DNA of 33,839 nt from Nostoc sp. NMS4 (GTDB lineage Bacteria > Cyanobacteriota > Cyanobacteriia > Cyanobacteriales > Nostocaceae). Below are positions 8,939-16,394 of the stretch, one piece after another (position 1 is the stretch's first letter; the number at the start of each line of letters is the position of its first letter). The notes below the pieces were generated by a model, which was given only the letters and a program-made list of their open reading frames with translations, had not been told where the DNA came from and did no database searches. The position numbers and the translations under genes are program-made. The stretch covers positions 1 to 33,839 of the forward strand of contig NZ_JABXKI010000383.1 in assembly GCF_017115095.1 (NCBI RefSeq), written 5' to 3'.

Positions 8939-10357
8939 TCACGCCCAAAAAGGAAGGTAGGAAGCATAGCGAGTAGAGGTCGATTCAGATTCATCCATTT
9001 TGATAAATCCATCTTCTTTGGTAGCCTTGATTACTAGCGAAATGGTTGCCGCTCCTGACTCGCTCAAACCAAAACGCTCTCTCAGTGTCTGGTTAGACAT
9101 TCGCCGATTATTAATATATAGTAAGCAACAATGTTGGTAACAAGCCCGAATGCGATCTGATTTTCTCATGTTGGCGAAGTTTTGATGAGCGAATAATATT
9201 GCTGTGGTACGAATCTCACCCACCCGAAAATCTGGTGCTGGTAGTTGAAACACTTCTGCTAAATTTACAACTTTATCAATGCCACTGCCTTTTTCTTCAC
9301 ATATACCGAAAAGTCGCATTAGGTTGGCAAGTTGTTCGTTACGGGAGCGATTTTCATCAATAAATCGCTCTACCTTAATGGGTGGGATGCCGGGATTAGA
9401 TATTTCAATGCGATCGCTATACATCTCGATCATCACTGAAGTACCTGTTGTTAGAAAATCTTGATGCACCAAAGCATTAGCAATAAGTTCTCTTAAAGCC
9501 TGTTCTGGAAACATCTTTACTTCTTCCCGCACAACTTCCTCGATAAAGCGATTTTGAGGTGCTGCTGAGTAGACGAAATCCACTAATCCGTTAAAGCCAA
9601 CAGCATATCCTCGGATGCCTGTCGTGTCATTACGAGTTTTTAGCTTATTGATACCTTCGTAGATTACGACACGGGGAGCTTTACGAGCCAATGCAGGGGA
9701 AAAGGCATCCAGTTTTTTTGCCAACAGGATCGCAGCTAGGTTTGTGATTGTCCAACCATGTGCTGTTGGTTTAATTAACTGTTGGCTCTGCAATCTTTCT
9801 AGGACAGCATCGCGGGTAGTTGGATAGGGAATTTTTAGCAGTTCAAAGTATGATTGAGTATCTAAAAGGGCAATTACGTCGTCAGGACTGGCATCAGAGC
9901 GAGCAGCTTGGCAAAACCAATCTTGTTGGTCTTCTGCAAAAATTTTCTTGAGTACATCTGGTGTCATCGGACGTAAATCTTCACCAGATCGCATCAAGTA
10001 TGCACCATCAAATGTATATGCTTGTCCTACAGGACGAGGTGGTATTTCAAAGACTAATACTCGACCATTGGGATGGGCTAATTCTGTTACGTCTACGCGG
10101 AATCTAAGTTTTTCTACAATACGGGATTTAATTTAATTCAGGGAAGTCTGTGATGGAAAAGCTTGGGAACCTACAACTTGACGTGGTGGCTTATTGGTTA
10201 CGCCGAAAACTAGATATCCACCTCCTTCATTGGCTAATGCTATACAATACTTGAGTAAGTCAACTTTATTAAATTGCTGCTTGGCTTCTTTAAATTCAAG
10301 GTTTTCAGTTTCAGCAGGTGCATTCAGCCATTTTTCAAGGGTTTCTAGGGTAATCAT
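8939..10357 (-). pseudogene. AlbA_2/Schlafen-type, RecG-C-like ATP-binding protein, interrupted by an in-frame stop
   Basis: The first 74 codons (ATG 10357) encode an AlbA_2/Schlafen-like start: ENLEFKEAKQQFNKVDLLKY and ANEGGGYLVFGV. A TAA at 10135-10133 then interrupts. The same frame continues open without a shift (KSRIVEKLRFRVDV and so on) through LRELIANALVHQDF, the N-box-like motif of the HATPase_c_4 RecG C-terminal-type domain, and a final winged-helix region, to TGA 8939. The whole would be 472 codons plus stop. Such genes are regular companions in type I R-M operons. The ATG overlaps the stop of hsdS (ATGA), which indicates translational coupling. A single nonsense change has probably inactivated it. 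A restart product from TTG 9997 would lack the AlbA part. Confidence 0.85.
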
Positions 10358-11595
10358 GCTGCAATTTCCTCCTTAGCAGCTTTCGGGGTGTCTGCGGTGA
10401 GTTCGCCTGTGAATGCTTTTTGCAGGATGGATTGTTTGAGTTCTTTGAGTGCAGCGATTTTTTGATGGTAGATGGATTCGAGACGACCAATTTTTTCGGA
10501 TAAGGCATCGAGTTCAGTGACAATTATTTCCTGTTGTTCTTTAGGTATTTTAGGAACAGAGAAACGCCGGAGTCCACTCAGAGAAACTGTTTTCTGTGCA
10601 GTACCCGTAGCACATTCATCAGCTTGAGTCAAAAGATAACGTGATAAAAGTATGTAATACAAACATTTTAAATTTGTTTCAGCGTTTGGTCTTATCAATC
10701 CAATATGTCGCTGAAAGCAAAAATCAATATCATGATCAACTATAACTGGAATTCCATACGAACCAGTAACTGTATAGAGCAAGTCACCTTTACGCGGTTT
10801 TCTATTGCTTTTTAGCTTTTCAAAATATTCAGGTGGAACCTTAAATGTATTAGAGAAATCAACTTTCCGATTTTGTTTATCTATGTTCGATATTGTAATA
10901 AATGGAATGCCAGATTGTGATTTAGGCGGAGGTTGATGATCTCCATCAGTAATATCCGTCGTTATCTCAGATAAACTGACCCATTCCCACCTGTTATTTT
11001 TCTGGGTGAAGATGGCGTTTAGATAGCTTTCAAATAGTTCGCGGGAGTTGGAGAGGTTCTTTTCGGCGTTGGCGATCGCTCTATCAATCCCCTCAAACGC
11101 CTCATCCAAAATCGCCACAATCCGCTTTTGTTCTGGAAGTGGTGGTTTTGGTATTTTATGTCTCTTGAGTTTTTCTATTGGAAGAGCTTGATAAGCTGAT
11201 CCGTGAGAAATACCATTTAGTTGATCAATAAAAGCCATTAATGAATATTTAAGGAAATAAGAATCTATATCTCTGAAATCCTTAAGCCATAATACATTTC
11301 CATCTTTAAAGTAAAAATTTGTGTTATCTACTACATATATTTCGCCTATTGTACCAATTGCAGTAATTAGTAAATCACCTATTTCAGGAGTGCCAAATTT
11401 TCTCTTTATCTCATCAAACCTATTTTGAGATATATATAACTCTGTCGATATTGTTCTTCCATTTGCTAATTCTTTAATTTCTTTAGTTCTATAGAAGGGA
11501 ACTCCTGTATCAACATATTCACTTTTAAATATACGCTTGCTAGAAGTAATTTTTCCTAGTTTTTCTAGGGCAACCATTTCCCATATTATTTTCAT
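10354..11595 (-). CDS. hsdS: Type I restriction-modification specificity subunit
   Basis: A 413-residue DNA-recognition subunit with two target-recognition domains, about residues 1-150 and 200-350. Each is followed by a conserved helical spacer: PLPEQKRIVAILDEAFEGID at about 155-200, and IPKEQQEIIVTELDALSEKI near the C terminus with SILQKAFTGEL. This two-TRD layout implies a bipartite recognition sequence, which cannot be read from the gene. The ATG overlaps the hsdM stop by four bases and its own stop overlaps the next gene by four bases (ATGA), so the three genes are translationally coupled. The start MKIIWEMVAL has no strong Shine-Dalgarno of its own. Confidence 0.95.
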   Translation of the reverse strand: MKIIWEMVALEKLGKITSSKRIFKSEYVDTGVPFYRTKEIKELANGRTISTELYISQNRFDEIKRKFGTPEIGDLLITAIGTIGEIYVVDNTNFYFKDGNVLWLKDFRDIDSYFLKYSLMAFIDQLNGISHGSAYQALPIEKLKRHKIPKPPLPEQKRIVAILDEAFEGIDRAIANAEKNLSNSRELFESYLNAIFTQKNNRWEWVSLSEITTDITDGDHQPPPKSQSGIPFITISNIDKQNRKVDFSNTFKVPPEYFEKLKSNRKPRKGDLLYTVTGSYGIPVIVDHDIDFCFQRHIGLIRPNAETNLKCLYYILLSRYLLTQADECATGTAQKTVSLSGLRRFSVPKIPKEQQEIIVTELDALSEKIGRLESIYHQKIAALKELKQSILQKAFTGELTADTPKAAKEEIAA

Positions 11596-13106
11596 AATAT
11601 TTCCCCAATACCCGCCAAAATTTCTGCACTCTCCGCATCCAAAGCCCCAATCTCATCCAAAATGTCCTGCGGTTCTCGTAACAGCGATTCCTCAGCTTTA
11701 TTTGGATTCTTCACCGATAAATCAAACGATTCCCGATCCAAATCAGCAATATCCACCAGCCAAGACTTTTCTGTTTCCGCAAACCTAGCCTGTAACTCCA
11801 CAAACTCGCGTAAATCCTCATCATTCAGGGAATTGGTTTTACCCATATTCCGCCCCGGATCGAGTTGGTAATACCAAATTTTCTGAGTAGCCATTCCCTG
11901 ATTTAAAGGTTTTCCCTGAGAAAATAAAGGCGTTCCCTGAACGGAGTCAAAGGGTTTTCCTTTCTCAAAAAACAGCACCACCGTTTTCACCCCCGCCCCG
12001 ATAAAAGTCCCACTCGGACAATCCAAAATGGTGTGCAGATTGCAACTACTCAAAAGCTCTTGACGCAACGCCCGCGAAGCATTATCCGAATTTGACAGGA
12101 ATGTATTTTTGATTACCACCGCCGCCCTACCGCCCATCTTCAGGATTTTGATGAAATGCTGCAAAAACAGAAACGCCGTTTCCCCAGTTTTAATCGGGAA
12201 ATTCTGCTGTACTTCCTTGCGTTCCTTCCCCCCAAATGGCGGATTAGCCAAGATTATATCAAAGCGATTCTTGTCCTGAATATCAGTGAGATTTTCCGTC
12301 AGCGTGTTGGTGTGGATAATATTCGGCGCATCAATGCCATGCAAAATCATATTCATGATCGCAATCACATACGCCAAACTTTTCTTTTCTTTACCCGTAA
12401 ACGTATGTTTTTGCAGTATCTCAAGCTCTTTTGTTGTCAGCTTACCCCGACGTAAATAGTCGTAACTCTCACACAAAAACCCCGCCGAACCGCAAGCACC
12501 ATCATAAATGCGATCGCCAATCTTCGGCTTCACCACCTGAATCATTGCCCTAATCAACGGACGCGGCGTGTAATATTCCCCACCATTACGCCCTGCATTA
12601 CCCATATTTTTGATTTTGGCTTCATAGAGATGCGATAGCTCGTGTTTCTCCTGTTGCGATCGAAACCGTAGCTCATCAATATATTCCAGCGCATCCCGCA
12701 AGCTGTAGCCGCTTTGAAACCTATTTTTAATCTCGCTAAAAATTTCCCCAATCTTGTATTCGATTGTATCTGGACTAGTAGCCCGTTGCTTGAAACTCTG
12801 TAAATATGGGAATAACTTGCGGTTGACATAATCAATCAAATCATCGCCAATCAGCGCATTATCATGATCCAATGTACCATCCGCTTTTTTCGGTGCTGCC
12901 CAAGATGACCAGCGATGCGCCTCATCAATAATAAATTCGTATGGCTTGCCAGCCAGTTCCGCCTCTAGCGCCCTTTCCTGCTCCAAATCATCCAAATACT
13001 TCAGAAACAGCAGCCAAGAGGTTTGCTCCGTGTAATCTAACTCTGTAGTACAACCCGCCTCTTTCCAGAGAACATCATCAATATTTTTAAAAGTTTGCTC
13101 GAACAT
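11592..13106 (-). CDS. hsdM: Type I restriction-modification DNA methyltransferase (N6-adenine)
   Basis: A 504-residue methyltransferase subunit. It has the N-terminal HsdM helical domain (about 1-130), the SAM-binding motif DGACGSAGFL (202-211), catalytic NPPF (288-291), and GGEYYTPRPLIRAM before motif I, all normal for the family. It methylates adenine in the HsdS-defined site and is required for both protection and cutting. Residues about 384-404 (KPFDSVQGTPLFSQGKPLNQ) look like an in-frame insertion encoded by a repeat with three TTCCCTGA words, between VVLFFEKG and TQKIWYYQLDPGRN. The catalytic motifs are untouched, so activity is likely preserved. It is the first gene of the minus-strand operon, with a promoter probably in the 264-bp gap to the right. 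Confidence 0.95.
   Translation of the reverse strand: MFEQTFKNIDDVLWKEAGCTTELDYTEQTSWLLFLKYLDDLEQERALEAELAGKPYEFIIDEAHRWSSWAAPKKADGTLDHDNALIGDDLIDYVNRKLFPYLQSFKQRATSPDTIEYKIGEIFSEIKNRFQSGYSLRDALEYIDELRFRSQQEKHELSHLYEAKIKNMGNAGRNGGEYYTPRPLIRAMIQVVKPKIGDRIYDGACGSAGFLCESYDYLRRGKLTTKELEILQKHTFTGKEKKSLAYVIAIMNMILHGIDAPNIIHTNTLTENLTDIQDKNRFDIILANPPFGGKERKEVQQNFPIKTGETAFLFLQHFIKILKMGGRAAVVIKNTFLSNSDNASRALRQELLSSCNLHTILDCPSGTFIGAGVKTVVLFFEKGKPFDSVQGTPLFSQGKPLNQGMATQKIWYYQLDPGRNMGKTNSLNDEDLREFVELQARFAETEKSWLVDIADLDRESFDLSVKNPNKAEESLLREPQDILDEIGALDAESAEILAGIGEIL
11895..11965. repeat. Repeat-derived in-frame insertion in hsdM
   Basis: On the plus strand TTCCCTGA occurs three times (near 11895, 11912 and 11933), followed by ACGGAGTCAAAGGG. 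The last part resembles a palindromic repeat widespread in cyanobacteria (CCCT..GACTCCG..CAGGG). It encodes about 21 residues in HsdM. Confidence 0.6.
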
Positions 13107-13370
13107 TTAGCTTTACTGTGGGATTTTTAATATTAATAGCTTGGCTCATAATTTTGCACCTACAAGGTGAAATGAGCGCGTGATTCAGTGCTATGGCACG
13201 GTCAAAAACATTACATAGTTAATGCAATCTAAAACTCCTAAGCCTAGATTAAACTTATCGACTGATGTAGGTGTAAACCTCGCTTTATCACAAAGGCTGA
13301 CAAACCAGTAATCAAGAAAAACTTACGGTATAGATTATACAAGCACTACAGTATTTTTGACCATAACCCT

Positions 13371-13544
13371 TTAACTCCCCTGTGACTCTCCACCAGGAGG
13401 GGAATCTTTTTTTTTCAACCAATCTCTAATCGCCTCCTCCAAAGCCGCAGTCTGGGTCAATTCCAGACGCGCACAGGCAATTTCAAAAGCGATTTTTAAG
13501 TCTTTAGGGAGTCTCCCCCGAACTTCTCTAGTTTCTTCTGCCAT
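13371..13544 (-). CDS. Arc-like ribbon-helix-helix regulator next to cas12k
   Basis: A 57-residue frame from ATG 13544 to TAA 13373-13371. EVRGRLPKDLKIAFEIACAR is the strand and first helix, and LELTQTAALEEAIRDWLKKK the second helix, of an Arc/CopG fold. A Pro/Gly-rich tail follows. RHH proteins bind DNA as dimers through the N-terminal strand. Type V-K systems commonly carry a small repressor gene divergent from cas12k, either the MerR-like CvkR or an Arc-type protein, which controls cas12k. Position, orientation and the tandem repeat in the shared intergenic region make this the likely local repressor. DNA binding itself is inferred. Confidence 0.8.
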   Translation of the reverse strand: MAEETREVRGRLPKDLKIAFEIACARLELTQTAALEEAIRDWLKKKDSPPGGESQGS

Positions 13545-13608
13545 CCTAATTTGAAGCCAAAGCTTGCGGCTTTCATTTTTGCACAGCCTCTCAGCAAAAA
13601 AACATTTG

Positions 13609-13641
13609 CGTCATTGCGCTATTACGTCATTGCGCTATAAT
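13609..13641 (+). promoter_or_regulatory. cas12k promoter with tandem 16-bp operator-like repeat
   Basis: CGTCATTGCGCTATTA (13609-13624) is followed directly by CGTCATTGCGCTATAA (13625-13640), two head-to-tail copies with one difference. The second copy ends in a perfect -10 TATAAT (13636-13641). A weak -35 TTGCGC (13614-13619) is 16 bases upstream. A repressor on these repeats would cover the core promoter. RHH proteins often bind tandem sites of this kind. Confidence 0.65.
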
Positions 13642-13707
13642 ATTGTAAAGTAAAAAAACAATTAACAATCCTGTCAGTGTTACCGAATCCACAAAGCTGA
13701 GGACACC

Positions 13708-15630
13708 ATGAGCATTATTACAATTCAATGTCGCTTGGTTGCGGAAGAAGACACTCTTCGTCAACTTTGGGAACTTATGGCTGAAAAAAATACACCACTT
13801 ATCAATGAATTGTTGCTACAGGTAGGAAAGCACCCAGGATTTGAAACCTGGCTAGAAGAAGGCAAAATACCTACTGAATTACTCAAAACACTTGTTAACT
13901 CCCTCAAAACTCAAGAGCGTTTTGCTGGTCAATCTGGACGCTTTTACACCTCAGCGATCGCTTTAGTGGATTATGTATATAAATCCTGGTTTGCGTTACA
14001 AAAACGCAGAAAGTACCAAATAGAAGGGAAAGAGCGTTGGCTGAAAATGCTCAAAAGCGATCTAGAACTCGAACAAGAAAGTCAATGTAGCTTAAACGTA
14101 ATTCGTACTAAAGCCACCGAAATTATTACCAAATTTACCCCCCAGTCCGAGCAGAATAGCAACCAGAAAAAGGGCAAAAAGACTAAAAAATCTACAAAGT
14201 CCAAAAAATCTTCACTTTTCCAAATTCTCTTAAACACTTACGGAGAAACAGAAGACCCTCTTACTCGTTGCGCTTTCGCATATCTGCTCAAAAATAACTG
14301 TAAAATCAGTGAACTCGACGAAGACCCAGAAGAATTTACTAGAAATAGACGCAAAAAGGAAATAGAAATTGAGCGATTAAAAGACCAACTTCAAAGCCGC
14401 ATACCGAAAGGTAGAGATTTGACAGGAGAAGAGTGGTTAAAAACTTTAGAAATTGCTACAGCTAATGTAGCTCAAAATGAAAAAGAGGCAAAAGCTTGGC
14501 AAGCAGCACTTTTAAGAAAAACTGCTGATGTCCCCTTTCCTGTGGCTTACGAATCTAAAGAAGATATGACATGGTTAAAAAATGACAAAGGTCGTCTCTT
14601 TGTTCGGTTCAATGGCTTGGGAAAACTGACCTTTGAGATTTACTGTGATAAGCGTCATGTGCAGTACTTTCAACGCTTTTTAGACGATCAAGAAATTAAA
14701 CGCAATAGTAAAAATCAATATTCAAGCAGTTTGTTCACTCTGCGTTCAGGGAGGCTTGCTTGGTTCCCAGGTGAGGAAAAAGGTAAAGTCTGGAAAGGAA
14801 ATCAGCTAAATCTCTACTGCTCTTTAGATACTCGGATGTGGACTACTGAAGGAACTCAACAAGTAATTGAGGAGAAAGTCACAAAAATTACCAAAACTTT
14901 AACTATAGCAAAACAGAAAGATGACCTCAACGATAAACAACAAGCTTTTATCACTCGTCAGCAATCAACGCTAGATCGAATTAATAACCCTTTCCCTCGT
15001 CCCAGCAAGCCTAATTATCAAGGTCAACCCTCAATCCTAGTTGGCGTTAGTTTTGGTCTAGAAAAGCCAGTAACAGTAGCGGTGGTAGATGTTGTTAAAA
15101 ATGAAGTCCTAGCTTATCGCAGTGTCAAACAACTACTTGGTGAAAACTACAATCTTCTCAATCGTCAGCGACAACAACAGCAACGCCTATCTCACGAACG
15201 GCACAAAGCTCAGAAACAGAATGCGCCAACCTCCTTTGGTGAATCAGAGTTAGGGCAATATGTAGATAGATTATTAGCAGATGCAATTATTGCGATGCCT
15301 TCGGCGAGCTTCGCTAACGCCAAAACCTATCAAGCAGACAGCATAGTTATGCCAAAACTCCGCGATATGCGTGAGCAAATCAGTAGCGAAATCCAATCCA
15401 GAGCAGAAAAGAAATGTCCTGGTTACAAGGAAGCTCAACAAAAATATGCCAAAGAATATCGTATAAGCATTCATCGCTGGAGTTACGGTCGATTAATTGA
15501 GAGTATTAAATCCCAAGCTGCAAAAGTCGGAATTTCTATTGAAATTGGTACACAGCCAATCAAAGGTACTCCACAAGAAAAAGCGGGAGATTTAGCCGTC
15601 TTTGCTTACCAAGAACGTCAAGCCGCTTAA
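13708..15630 (+). CDS. cas12k: Cas12k, type V-K CRISPR effector
   Basis: A 640-residue RNA-guided DNA-binding protein that finds the target for Tn7-like transposition and does not cut. It is recognisable throughout by similarity to known Cas12k: TPLINELL near the start, RFAGQSGRFYTSAIALVDYV, a Lys-rich linker at about 152-169, and IPKGRDLTGEEWLKTL. The RuvC-like half begins at ILVGVSFGLEKP (443-454), where the catalytic Asp of active Cas12 is missing. LGENYNLLNRQR, LSHERHKAQK, SIVMPKL and RWSYGRLI follow. Residues about 530-538 (MPSASFANA) look like a repeat-encoded insertion. A GAGG Shine-Dalgarno lies five bases before ATG 13708. The gene is followed by its tracrRNA and array. Expression is probably controlled by the divergent RHH gene. 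Confidence 0.97.
   Translation: MSIITIQCRLVAEEDTLRQLWELMAEKNTPLINELLLQVGKHPGFETWLEEGKIPTELLKTLVNSLKTQERFAGQSGRFYTSAIALVDYVYKSWFALQKRRKYQIEGKERWLKMLKSDLELEQESQCSLNVIRTKATEIITKFTPQSEQNSNQKKGKKTKKSTKSKKSSLFQILLNTYGETEDPLTRCAFAYLLKNNCKISELDEDPEEFTRNRRKKEIEIERLKDQLQSRIPKGRDLTGEEWLKTLEIATANVAQNEKEAKAWQAALLRKTADVPFPVAYESKEDMTWLKNDKGRLFVRFNGLGKLTFEIYCDKRHVQYFQRFLDDQEIKRNSKNQYSSSLFTLRSGRLAWFPGEEKGKVWKGNQLNLYCSLDTRMWTTEGTQQVIEEKVTKITKTLTIAKQKDDLNDKQQAFITRQQSTLDRINNPFPRPSKPNYQGQPSILVGVSFGLEKPVTVAVVDVVKNEVLAYRSVKQLLGENYNLLNRQRQQQQRLSHERHKAQKQNAPTSFGESELGQYVDRLLADAIIAMPSASFANAKTYQADSIVMPKLRDMREQISSEIQSRAEKKCPGYKEAQQKYAKEYRISIHRWSYGRLIESIKSQAAKVGISIEIGTQPIKGTPQEKAGDLAVFAYQERQAA
15292..15321. repeat. Palindromic repeat inserted inside cas12k
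   Basis: GCGATGCCTTCGGCGAGCTT followed by CGCTAACGCC is a copy of the interspersed repeat at 2028-2059, in frame within cas12k. It encodes AMPSASFANA between the residues that would normally join directly before KTYQADSIVMPKL. Confidence 0.8.
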
Positions 15631-15671
15631 ATTTAATTCACTAATCCGAACCTAGAAAATATAATATTTTT

Positions 15672-15934
15672 ATAACAGCGCCGCAGTTCATGCTCTTTTG
15701 AGCCAATGTTCTGTGAAAAATCTGGGTTAGTTTGGCGGTTGGAAGACCGTCATGCTTTCTGACCCTGGTAGCTGCCCGCTTCTGATGCTGCTGTCGCAAG
15801 ACAGGATAGGTGCGCTCCCAGCAATAAGAAGTAAGGCTTTTAGCCATAGTCGTTATTCATAACGGTGTGGATTACCACAGTGGTGGCTACTGAATCACCC
15901 CCTTCGTCGGGGGAACCCTCCAAATATTTTTTTG
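15672..15934 (+). ncRNA. Type V-K tracrRNA
   Basis: The sequence downstream of cas12k matches known Cas12k tracrRNAs closely, as I recall the Scytonema one. It starts AGCGCCGCAGTTCATGCTC and contains GGCGGTTGGAAGACCGTCAT, GACCCTGGTAGCTGCCCGCT, CGGTGTGGATTACCACAGTG and a CCCCCTTCGTCGGGGG hairpin. It ends in the anti-repeat AACCCTCC (15914-15921) before a T-rich stretch. The anti-repeat pairs with the 3' part of the crRNA repeat. The exact 5' and 3' ends are estimates. The opposite-strand open frame over 15641-15847 is a shadow of this RNA. Confidence 0.93.
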
Positions 15935-15972
15935 GCGTGTCAAAGCGGGGGCAAAATCCCTGGAGTCCCGCC
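15934..15972 (+). other. Strong GC-rich hairpin after the tracrRNA
   Basis: GGCG (15934-15937) faces CGCC (15969-15972), GCGGG (15945-15949) faces CCCGC (15967-15971), and an alternative inner GGG/CCC is possible. It lies between the T-rich end of the tracrRNA and the array, in about 190 bp with no gene. It could be a 3' structural part of the tracrRNA precursor or a terminator-like element. Its role is unknown. Confidence 0.45.
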
Positions 15973-16121
15973 AAAACTTTAAAACCCTTATCCAGTCTTG
16001 ACTTAAGAAACTAGTGTGTCAATGCATTTAGTTTTTTAATTTGCAATTCGAGACTTTTTAAGCAGACCTGCCAAATTATGTGTATGGAAAGCTTTTATAG
16101 CAAGGGTTCTAGACGGGTAGA

Positions 16122-16231
16122 GTTTCAACAACCATCCCAGCGAGGGGTGGGTTGAAAGTAATCTTCTTCTCTGCTAGCAAAAAACTCAATAATGGTTTCA
16201 ACAACCACCCCGGCTAGGGGTAGATCGAAAA
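16122..16231 (+). CRISPR. Minimal V-K CRISPR array: two 37-bp repeats, one 36-bp spacer
   Basis: Repeat 1 (16122-16158) begins GTTTCAACAACCATCCCAGC and ends GGGGTGGGTTGAAAG. The spacer is 16159-16194. Repeat 2 (16195-16231) begins GTTTCAACAACCACCCCGGC but has a degenerate 3' end, TAGATCGAAAA in place of TGGGTTGAAAG, as expected of a terminal repeat. The repeat is the V-K type and is transcribed in the same direction as cas12k and the tracrRNA. No match for the spacer was noticed in the window. The array is very short, so most targeting by this element may rely on the separate homing guide. Confidence 0.93.
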
Positions 16232-16250
16232 AATAAGCAATAGAAAATAT

Positions 16251-16292
16251 GTACTCGTACTAACCAGATTTGAAAATGGTTAGTACGAGTAC
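16251..16292. repeat. Perfect 16-bp inverted repeat between array and homing guide
   Basis: GTACTCGTACTAACCA (16251-16266) and TGGTTAGTACGAGTAC (16277-16292) are exact reverse complements around a 10-base loop. No T tract follows, so it is not a classic terminator. It sits just before the truncated repeat-spacer unit. Confidence 0.9.
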
Positions 16293-16303
16293 AACTAAGT
16301 TAT

Positions 16304-16335
16304 TAGGAGGGTTGAAAGGAGTGCTGCGATCGAAC
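16304..16335 (+). ncRNA. Delocalized homing crRNA: truncated repeat plus 17-nt spacer against tRNA-Ala
   Basis: A truncated repeat ending GGAGGGTTGAAAG (16306-16318) is followed by GAGTGCTGCGATCGAAC (16319-16335). The adjacent tRNA-Ala gene contains GAGTGCTGCGATCGCAC on its coding strand, a 16 of 17 match with one mismatch at position 15, directly after GTA. V-K PAMs are GTN. V-K CASTs are known to use such truncated repeat-spacer units with short spacers to home to tRNA genes, so the assignment is strong. The truncated repeat pairs with the tracrRNA anti-repeat over a perfect eight bases. A promoter of its own was not seen. Confidence 0.93.
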
Positions 16336-16394
16336 AAATGTTAAGGAAAAATAATTTCCTTGTGGTAAATTTTACAGTTAATGACGAAAGAAGA

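Noticed and set aside
8585-9037. 150-aa plus-strand frame with internal repeats
   Set aside because: It reads the 66-bp tandem repeat and the antisense of hsdR and of the AlbA-type gene.
10000-10140. Frameshift between the two AlbA-type frames
   Set aside because: Manual translation shows both parts are in the same frame, separated only by TAA; it is a nonsense change.
15641-15847. 68-aa open frame on the minus strand after cas12k
   Set aside because: It lies entirely on the complement of the conserved tracrRNA.
16021-16060. TTTTTTAATTTGCAATTCGAG near 16030 as a possible fifth TnsB site
   Set aside because: It lacks the CGAC part and is about 350 bp from the clear site cluster, so chance is as likely.
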